Below are positions 56,285-64,000 of a DNA stretch of 64,000 nucleotides, piece by piece. This DNA comes from Shinisaurus crocodilurus. Taxonomy: Eukaryota; Chordata; Lepidosauria; Squamata; Shinisauridae. The notes below the pieces were generated by a model that ran no database searches, was not told where the DNA came from, and worked only from the letters and a program-made list of their open reading frames with translations. Numbering within the stretch: the first letter of the stretch is position 1; every line of letters begins with the position of its first letter. The position numbers and the translations under genes are program-made. The stretch is taken from contig CM037878.1 in assembly GCA_021292165.1 (NCBI GenBank), positions 248,796,968-248,860,967 on the forward strand, in the 5' to 3' direction.

Positions 56285-56457
56285 GCCTGTGGCTTATGCT
56301 GGCTCAGCTTGTCTCAGTGTGGAAAGCTAAGCAGGGTCAGGCCTGGCTATTACTTGGATGGGAGACCCCTCCTCTAGTTTCCTGCACTGAGCAGGGGGTT
56401 GGACTCGATAGCCTTGTAGGCCCCTTCCAACTCTATAATCTATGAATCTATGAAATC
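56285..56457 (+). mobile_element. 5S-rRNA-derived SINE with CR1-like tail, copy 3
   Basis: GCCTGTGGCTTATGCTGG, AAGCTAAGCAGGGTCAGG, TACTTGGATGGGAGACC, then TTGGACTCGATAGCCTTG and tandem (AATCTATG)n, the CR1-style tail repeat. Confidence 0.88.
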
Positions 56458-57574
56458 TAGACAAGCAGAGATCCATGAGAGTTTGTGCTTGTTAGTTTTT
56501 TAATTGGAGTGCTGCAGTAATAGAGGAAGGGGGTTAACCCTTTCCCTCATGCCTTTTTCCAGATCAAAATGTCCCCCACCCAGTACCTGTATGTTTTCTC
56601 CTGTAGGCCAAATTGGAGGTGGGGATGGAGGCACAGAATTTAGATCAGGAAAATGGCATAGGGTGATAGGGTTAGAAAATAAAGCCCTCTGCACCATGTC
56701 TTCCAAAGGCCACTTTTACTGAAAACACATTTTTTTTGGTCTTATCAAGTAGTGCCCTGAGAATGAGTATGTGTACTGAAGGATGATACAACTGCCCCTT
56801 TCGTCTACTTATTAATATATCTTTTCAAAGAGAAAAAATAAAATCATTATCAGAGCACATACATTTAGCAGCACTTTCCCTGCAACTCCCAGAAGAATGG
56901 TTCTACTAGGTTGCATTTGCAATCATGTTCTCTCTAAATATTTATATCCTTATGCATTGCCTTTTAAAGGCTTCAGAGAAGTAACAGGGCAATTTTCTGG
57001 AGACTGTATCCGCCTTGGTCTATTCTCCTGGTAATGACAAAAGCAATTCACTGGAAGAAATGTGTGCTGCCACTATTACAAGCAAGATCAACTGCTGGAT
57101 CAAAACCCTGAGTACAAAAATGGAACAACCCCGTTTCATGAAGAAATTCCTGAGGGAATATACGTACAAGCACATTAAAATTGCATAGCCATCAGGCTGA
57201 GTGGCAGCAGCTTGTACAGCTGTTATTGGAATACAACTCTGAATACAACAGAAGCCGTTGCTAAGCTGAGTGAATGCATTTAATACACCTGGAACTATAT
57301 TGCTATGTATGTGTTAGTAATAATTGGCACACACCTTGGGCCGTGTGCATTGCTGCATTTCAAGCAGGCAGTTTAAAAAGATTGCACATGGAAGGAATCC
57401 AATCTAGAAAGAAACCTGCGCTCAGCAAGGAGTTCATGCTGTTGTGTATTAGGTGGATCTAGCTGTGTATAGAGCAGCTGGTACAGGCGCAAAACTGCCA
57501 CTTAGACCTGTGTCCGTCACAGCCATGCCTGTGGAATGAGGGTTGGTGCAAGGCCTGCCAGGGTATGTGTGTGA
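56458..57574. other. Intergenic, no recognised feature
   Basis: No exon, RNA gene or repeat that I can name. Confidence 0.5.
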
Positions 57575-58325
57575 AATGTACTGCCGGCTCCAGGTTTTTG
57601 AGGGCCTTTGGGCAAGACACCCTCAGTGGTAGCCCTCCCTCAGTGAGTTTAATTTTAATTTCAGGCCAGGAAATTGTTTTTAATATCAAGTACAAGTAAC
57701 TTTATTACGGTCCATGACCAGCAAATAACATGCCCTCAGTGAGTTTGCCTTCGCACTGCCCTTGTGACCAGCTGCTAGAGCTCCTCATCCCCTTTCTCAT
57801 CATATATATTTTGCTCAAGTGTTTCAGCAGGAAAGCAACGTTTTTGGCACCAGAGTAGCTACTGAGAAAATCAAGTGCCAGTTTAAAAGATCCAGATGCC
57901 ATCCTTCTCCCAACTGGTATTTGTATGAATTTTGGGATGGAAATACATCCCAGCACCCAGTGCCAGCTCCAGGTTTTGGGGAGCCCTTGGGCAAGACTCC
58001 CGCAATGGGCCCCCTCCCTCCGTGAGTCTACCTTCCCGCCACCATTGTCAGCAGTTGCTGCTGCTCCTCATCCTCTTTCTCATCATTGCTGCCACTTGCT
58101 TGCTTGACAGGCAGAGAGCCAGTGAGCAAGTAGGCAGCAGCACCTACTGCTCCTCCTTCTCACCACCACCGTTATCAGGGCAGAGCAAGAGGCAGCTGAA
58201 CAAGCAGGTTGCAATGGTGAATAGGAGGAGCAAGTCCCAGGGGCACTTGTCAGTGCACCCCTGCTAGGGTGTGGGCCCTTGGCAGGTGCTCCACCATGTC
58301 TACCCTTGACTCTGGCCCTAGTGAA
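57575..58325. mobile_element. hAT-like elements, nested or duplicated starts
   Basis: GCCGGCTCCAGGTTTTTGAG at about 57581 and GTGCCAGCTCCAGGTTTTGG at 57960 are two copies of the same start. The right end CTCTGGCCCTAGTG at about 58310-58324 is hAT-like. Confidence 0.45.
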
Positions 58326-59719
58326 ATGGTTACAACCCTTCCTTGGGGATATTCATCTTAATGTGTTTACATGTACATGCAGAGTCTCTGTATCCTTCAT
58401 TGGCAGGGCAGAACGATACACATTGGGCTTTAATGCATAGAACTAAGAGGGCCCAGAAAGTTAATTTCAAACTGGAATCTCTTACATGGAGTAGTGCATG
58501 ATAATTGCATGGATTTAATGCAATAACTAATACAAAACTCAAAATTTAAAACAAATTGTTTGAAGTAAAAAATATATATTTGTATTTTGCAATGCAAAGT
58601 AATCTGTAACTTCCCCCATATTTTGAGTTGCAAAGTGTTTTTTTAAAAACTCATCGCCACCCCTACCCCCCACGATGAACGTTGGTAATTTGACTGTTGC
58701 TAAACTACTTCCAAAAAACCCGATCATATCCTCTGCATTTTGTTTCTGGAGAGGACAAAAAAATATATCTGCAATTTGGAAAATGTACGAGATAGATAAC
58801 CATTTTTCCCCTTACAATTTGTTTGCAATGAACTCTTAAGGCTCAAGCATAGCTTGCTGAAACTTTCAGAATATGTACTACATGGTTTTTCAATTAAACG
58901 TCTCTGGAGACATTTCCTATAGAACTAACTCTTAACAGCTCTTATTTTGTATTTGAGGGAAATGATCAGATGAAACAATATCCCTTGAATGAAAACAAAC
59001 AGAAAACTTCTCCATGGAAAGAGAATGACATTCTGAAGCCGTTGGGGATAACATCACTTTCCAATGTCAGTCATACCATGGGGAAAAAATTGCAGTCAAA
59101 CTTCACTTGTCCTGATGTAGACATCCTATACAATATTAATATACTAAAGAGAATTTGGCAATGCAAAGAAGTATTGCCTGGTTTGCACTATTACAAAAGC
59201 TGACATTTCAGACGTAATGCCAAACTATGGTTTAGTGTTCCATGCCTGAGCAGCAGTGACCCTCAAGCTGGCACTCTCCACCTTTCCCTCTCCACCTAGA
59301 CATAACTAGATTGGAAGCATCTAGTTATGTCTGAACTAGGGGAAATCTGGTTAGTTTAAACTATGGTTTCTTCAAACAAACCAGGATGAAACCATGGTTT
59401 ATGACCCTGGCTTGCTAAATTCATTGTGTAAACTACCAGAGTTTCCCCAGTTTGGACATAGTGGGCTGGTTCGCACGACACTTTAGGAACTATAATGATC
59501 AGTATGGGGTCCTGGTGCAATTCTCCATTTTGATCTAATGCCCTATTAACATGGTGCTAGACTGGCACTGGGGTTTTCTTTTGTTGGCATTTCTGGCCAC
59601 AGTGGAAGAGCAGCATATATAACTTAATCTTTGGCCCTATGAACAACAGTCAGGTTAATTGTTCTGAAGAAAGTTGTAGTCATTGGGGAGTTAGTATTTG
59701 GATTAATTTTACAGAGAAC
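58326..59719. other. Intergenic, no gene seen
   Basis: 59345-59450 (CTATGGTTTCTTCAAAC, AACCATGGTTTATGACC) resembles the unnamed repeat near 25250 and 35230. Nothing else. Confidence 0.45.
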
Positions 59720-60272
59720 TAGCAGTTGTTGTTGTTGTTGTTGTTGTTGTTATTATTACCACCAAGTTAGATTACTACAATTCACTCTACATGGGGTCGT
59801 CCTGAAGACTATTCAGAAGCCAAGGTGCTGGTTTTAATCTATAAAGCCTTACACATCTTGGGACCGCAATACCTTTTGGAGCACCTCTCCCAACCTGAAT
59901 CTATCCGGACACTACGATCAACTTCTGAGGCCTTTCTCCGAGTGCCACCTCCGAGGGACGCTCGGAGGGTGGCAAGAAGGGAGAGGGCCTTCTGAGTAGT
60001 GGCCCTCCAATTATGGAATGATCTCCCCACTGAGGCCCACCTGGTGCCAACTCTGCCATCTTTTTGGCACCAGGTTAGGACTGCCCTCTTCTCCTAGGCA
60101 TTTAACAGGTCTAATTTGTATTAAAACATTGTTTGAGTTGTTAAATTGTTTTTAAATTTTGTATATTGGAAATTTTTAATGTTGTTTTATTGATTTTGTA
60201 TTGTAGTTTGTGTTTTTATGAACTGTTGTGAACAGCCCAGACAGCCTCAGCTAATAGGCGGTATAAAAATGA

Positions 60273-60324
<52 letters not shown>

Positions 60325-60341
60325 TGGTGGTGGCGGTGGCG

Positions 60342-60377
<36 letters not shown>
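59720..60377 (+). pseudogene. L2 LINE 3' end with microsatellite tail
   Basis: Plus-strand reading gives LIYKALHILGPQYLLEHLSQ, RSTSEAFLRVPPPRDARRVA and QLWNDLPTEAHLVP, the end of L2 ORF2. A 3' UTR ends GGCGGTATAAAAATGAGATG and merges into (GAT)n(GCA)n(GTA)n at 60271-60377. (TTG)n lies at 59723-59751. Confidence 0.85.
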
Positions 60378-60939
60378 TTTATTCCTTTTACATTGAGGTG
60401 GAATGGTGTAAGGAAATAAAATAAAAGCTGGAAATTTTCACTCCCTAAATCCTTATTTGCTCTGTCAATTATTAAGACTAATGCATTTAAGTCTTTGCCA
60501 TTGTGTGAATGTCTTGTCAGTGTGAGGTGTGTAACCCTGAAGTGACAAAGTGTTAGTGGAGTGCTGGAGCTAACATCACAGCTCATGTTTTAATACAAAG
60601 CTTGGATAATGAAAAAGACCATCCTCTATGGAAAACAGCTTATGCATTCATGCCACTTTGCCTAGTGACAGGGAAGAATAGAACTCAGTGACAGGGCTAC
60701 GCTTTCCAAAGTTAAAGGCTAAGCTTTCTCTTTTGTCACTTGCTTTCTTATGAATCCACTAACAGTCTGCAGTCATTAGTACAGAATTATGTCCTCACGC
60801 CTTTGTCAGGAAGCACTTCTGACTTATGTTTGACAAAACACATGGAAGAGCATTTAATATTGTTAAGGCAGAGATTTCCGCAATGCAAAATATGCTTCCA
60901 TATCTTAATCTTAGTTCTAATGGAAGGAGAATGAATGCC
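60378..60939. other. Intergenic, no recognised feature
   Basis: AT-rich sequence with no coding or repeat signature. Confidence 0.5.
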
Positions 60940-61012
60940 ACCTCTCTTTCTTCCTTCAAATCTCTCCTCAAAAGCCACCTTTTCTGTGAAGCAGCGGGCC
61001 CAACCCCCTAGT

Positions 61013-61048
<36 letters not shown>

Positions 61049-61575
61049 TCTGAGCCTTTATCTACAGTCTACCAGCTCAACAAGAACTAGGCCTAAATAT
61101 ACAGGAGAATTTAAAACTGTTTAGATATCTCTATGAGACTGGCTGGGTTGATCCATTAGCCGAACCTAAGGTATGCTAATGTGTGTCCCATTCATCTTGC
61201 TTATATACCTACTTAGCTTTTTGAGCTCTGGCTGGCTTTACTGGAAAGTTGAAAGGGGTCCATCCTGCTAGGTCTGTTAGTTTCTCTTGGTCACACTGGC
61301 ATGTCACCATAGCTGGCTGGGGCATGCTAGGAGTTGTAGGCCTTCTTTCTGTCTAAACTTGCATAGGATTGCACCTTAAGCCTATGTACCGTATGTGTAA
61401 CTGTAATGTTGATCATCTTTCCCCATTTACTCTGCCATTGTTTCCCCTCTCCTTCCTCTGTCGTCTCCCTTTGTGAATTAAAGATGGAGAACCCTCTGGG
61501 GAGGGACCTGTCCTCTTGTACTCTGTAAAGAGCCATGCACGTTGATGCCTTTATAGACAAATAAATAATAACAAG
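60940..61575 (+). repeat. LINE 3' end (L2/L3-like) with (CA)n and a MITE half
   Basis: LSSFKSLLKSHLFCEAAG at about 60946-61000 and the end GGGACCTGTCCTCTTGTAC...AAATAAATAATAA at 61500-61575 fit one LINE 3' region. (CA)n lies at 61016-61045. AGCTGGCTGGGGCATGCTAG at 61310-61341 is half of a palindromic hAT MITE. Confidence 0.55.
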
Positions 61576-62284
61576 AAGCAATTAACCTTTGCTGTGCACC
61601 CTGCCTGGCCAGCCAACTGTGATTGGCAAGCCACTTTGCAGGTCTCCAAATGTATCTCAGGGAAGGTAAATGATTATGCCTACTTATGCATACTTATACT
61701 TATACTTAAGTGTCGTATGGGCAACTGTCCCAGGTTATGTTGCCTTTCCTTGAAAATGTTTAGTTGAAAGGACACTGAAAAGGGGGAAATATCTTCTGTT
61801 TTTTTCCCTGTGATAAAATTGGTAGCACAGATAAACAAACCAAATAACAGTCACAGTTTTCATGCTGTTTCTCATGCAGTTCCTGGCTTATTTATCTGAT
61901 TGCCTCTGTGTAAACTGGATGACTGCTGGGTTATTTCCTATCTCCAGCATACTGTGATCTCACATCTTTCCTTTGCAGCATCCTACACAGAGGAGATCTG
62001 AAACTCAGCTTAACGAGACATCAAGGAAGAGAAGCTAGGTTTATCCTGCTGGAATCAGACGTTGGTACAAGCCTTTGACTGGGAGTTAGGGTCATGTATC
62101 TAAGATCACTCTTTACAAACTCTACATGAGGAATATTTCTTTATGTATGACTAGATATCACTATCTTTGAATTATTTGCATTATGAAAAACATAAAAGCT
62201 TGGTATGGGAAAATTTAGCATGCCCCTTACTTCCAACATGATAATGAACATCAGAATTAATGTGGTGGTTGTTAATGTCCTGGT
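61576..62284. other. Intergenic, no recognised feature
   Basis: AT-rich sequence; nothing recognised. Confidence 0.5.
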
Positions 62285-63305
62285 GGTTCTGCATCAACCT
62301 ATGGTCTGATTGGAGTCCACTCAGAGAAGAGCCTTCAGTGTGGTGGCCCCCTTTCTATGGAACTCCCTGCCTCTGGAGGTCAGGCAGGCACCAACGTTGT
62401 GTTGTTTTCAGCACCTCCTGAAAGCATCTTTGTTTCAATAAGCCTTCCTTGATTGACCAGCCACAGTTTTCATTGGTATTCTGTTTTTAAAAACAATATT
62501 TTTAATATGGTGTTTTATTCTTTTTATCCTTTACTAGCTGTTGCCTGCGGCTGTGCTCACGTGGATTTTAGGATTTGGTATAATTGTTTTTAAAAGAAAA
62601 ATGTATGGAAAAGATGCAGTGTCTCTGACTGAAAGTGTAACGTTTAGGCTGGGTGCTGACAGCAGAAATCTTTTGAGACAGAAATATCTGTTCATAAAGA
62701 AAAATCAGGTTAATCCTGAGAGTCTACAGGTGATGAAGAGTGAGCATGCCAAGTTTGGGGTAGATCCGTCTAAACATGATGGAGCCTATGCGACTATGCC
62801 CCCCACACAACAGTCATTCAGTCATTTAAAAAGTTTCCCTCCCTTTTCACCCCCTCAGAAAACATTCTAAATGGCCTAGGGGAGATTTGCATACCCAGCC
62901 CTATTGGCCCCTGCAGGAATTCATAGGAACATTCTAAGTGTCGTATGGGCTATTTGCATAACTGCTGCTATTGGCTCCTGCAGCAAGTTGGCTCCTGCAG
63001 CAATTATGAGGTGAGCCCTATTTGCAGAACTGCAGATATGAGAGTGGGGCGATTTTGCCCCCTTTTTCACCCCCTTAGGGACGGAATTTCCCAAAATCCT
63101 TCCTTAGTGGGGGTCTACGTCATAAAAGCAATGTTCCTTCAAAATTTCCCATTCCTAGATTAAACGGTTTGAGCTGGGCGTTGATGAGTCAGTCAGTCAG
63201 TCAGGACACCTTCTTTTATATATATAGATTGTTCACCACTCTGGAATCTGTTTAGATGTGGAGCACTATATAAATGTTGTAAATAAATAATAAATAAATG
63301 TAAGA
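62285..63305 (+). pseudogene. L2-like LINE 3' end split by an insertion
   Basis: AFSVVAPFLWNSLPLEV-like coding (about 62325-62390) and an AT-rich 3' UTR are interrupted at 62533-63230. The L2 end resumes as TTCACCACTCTGGAATCTGT ... AATAAATAATAAATAAATG. Confidence 0.7.
62533..63230. mobile_element. Unclassified 0.7-kb insertion inside an L2
   Basis: Starts ACTAGCTGTTGCCTGCGGC and ends TCAGTCAGTCAGTCAGG, then CTTTTATATATATAGATT. No long frame, no tRNA or 5S head, no obvious TIR. The termini are of a repeated type, but I cannot name the class. Confidence 0.6.
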
Positions 63306-63567
63306 TAATGAGCAGGGCAGAAGCTATATGTAACCAAGAACACATATAGCACGGACAGCAGTAGATTTTAATTTGATCTTTATTTATCAAGATGCCTGGT
63401 GTTTGCTTGTTTTCTACTTCAGCACTGGACAAATGCCCTCCTATGCAAGCACCATTCCAGCCATCAGTTATTCAAGGCACAATATGTTTACTCCTCATCA
63501 TGAACCTGAAATAAATGATAAAAGATGGCAACAAAATTCAGGCAGAATAGAAATAACGACATGGCTT
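63306..63567. other. Intergenic, no recognised feature
   Basis: Nothing recognised. Confidence 0.5.
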
Positions 63568-63655
63568 CTTAATGCAGCAATCCTTTACACACCTAATAGG
63601 AAAGAAGTTCCTCCGAACCCAGAGGGACTTATGTCTGAGTAAGCATGCATAGAAT
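63568..63655. mobile_element. GCAATCC-family palindromic MITE
   Basis: CAGCAATCCTTTACACACC, AGAGGGACTTATGTCTGAGT, then GCATGCATAGAATCC. Confidence 0.6.
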
Positions 63656-63950
63656 CCACTGATAAAAATAAAGTAAGAGGTACTGTACAACATTTCTATT
63701 TCCCTCTGTTGGTGGTCTTGCTCCATCCAACTTTGCCCTGTGTCATCATATGCCCTCTCACTGCAGAGCTACCATGGCTCCCTGAGCCTAATACCACTGC
63801 AAACAACAATGGCTGTCTGAAACATCCTGAATTTCCTTCATGGAAAGGATTTGTATAAGAAAACATATACAGTACTAGTATATATGCATATACATATACA
63901 TAACTAGAATATATATTATATTCATTTTTAGAGTATATATATGTAGCTAA

Positions 63951-64000
63951 AGGAGGGGTGCAGAACCTCAGGACCATGAGCCAAATCTAAACCACCTGGG
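63951..64000. mobile_element. Start of a hAT-like element, cut by the window end
   Basis: AGGAGGGGTGCAGAACCTCA followed by 'GACCATGAGCCAAATC' has the style of the 13299 and 1267 elements. Confidence 0.45.

Noticed and set aside
58970..59203. 77-codon frame, possible HHLA2-type exon (a neighbour of IFT57 in mammals)
   Set aside because: No immunoglobulin-fold Cys/Trp pattern (no YxC motif) and no flanking splice sites that fit.
60251..60586. Minus frame with poly-Ala/Thr/Ser
   Set aside because: It is the (GAT)n(GCA)n tail of an L2 element.

Overview
This is vertebrate nuclear DNA, most likely from a squamate reptile (lizard or snake). One multi-exon gene with GT-AG introns and a CpG-island promoter lies in a dense field of transposable elements. 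The repeat mix points to Squamata by inference: many palindromic hAT-type MITEs, co-existing L1, L2 and RTE-like LINEs, tRNA-derived SINEs, a 5S-rRNA-derived SINE with a CR1-like tail, and many short 'GCAATCCTAT' palindromes. No bacterial, phage or CRISPR-type content is present.

The only cellular protein gene I can support is IFT57 (HIPPI), an intraflagellar transport complex B subunit, on the minus strand. All 11 coding exons can be placed with intact splice sites and continuous phase: start codon at 45259, stop at 12009, 414 residues. The promoter lies at about 45260-45560 and carries an RFX X-box-like motif, an NRF1-like motif and two inverted CCAAT boxes. A poly(A) signal lies at 11831-11840.

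Layout. 1-11.8 kb: intergenic DNA 3' of IFT57, with a GC-rich hAT-like element, palindromic MITEs, two tRNA-type SINEs each interrupted by a MITE, an L2-tailed SINE, a long foldback element and two 5S-derived SINEs. 11.8-45.6 kb: IFT57. Intron 2 (9.9 kb) holds a decayed L1 about 4.4 kb long, several hAT elements with clean 8-bp target duplications, an intronic CpG-rich block and a seven-unit palindromic minisatellite (period 191-193 bp). Intron 4 holds a decayed L2 with a visible YADD motif. Intron 3 holds about 700 bp of unclassified sequence. 45.6-64 kb: intergenic DNA 5' of IFT57, with L1 fragments, an RTE-like LINE 3' part with a degenerate zinc-finger tail, a possible solo LTR, a transposon-protein relic, a third 5S-SINE, L2 3' ends, and an unclassified 0.7-kb insertion that splits one L2.

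No multi-gene system is visible. The items most worth checking are the 5S-derived SINE, a four-copy GC-rich family with a compensated internal hairpin, the palindromic minisatellite beside an intronic CpG block, and the two unclassified segments at 28.6-29.3 kb and 62.5-63.2 kb.
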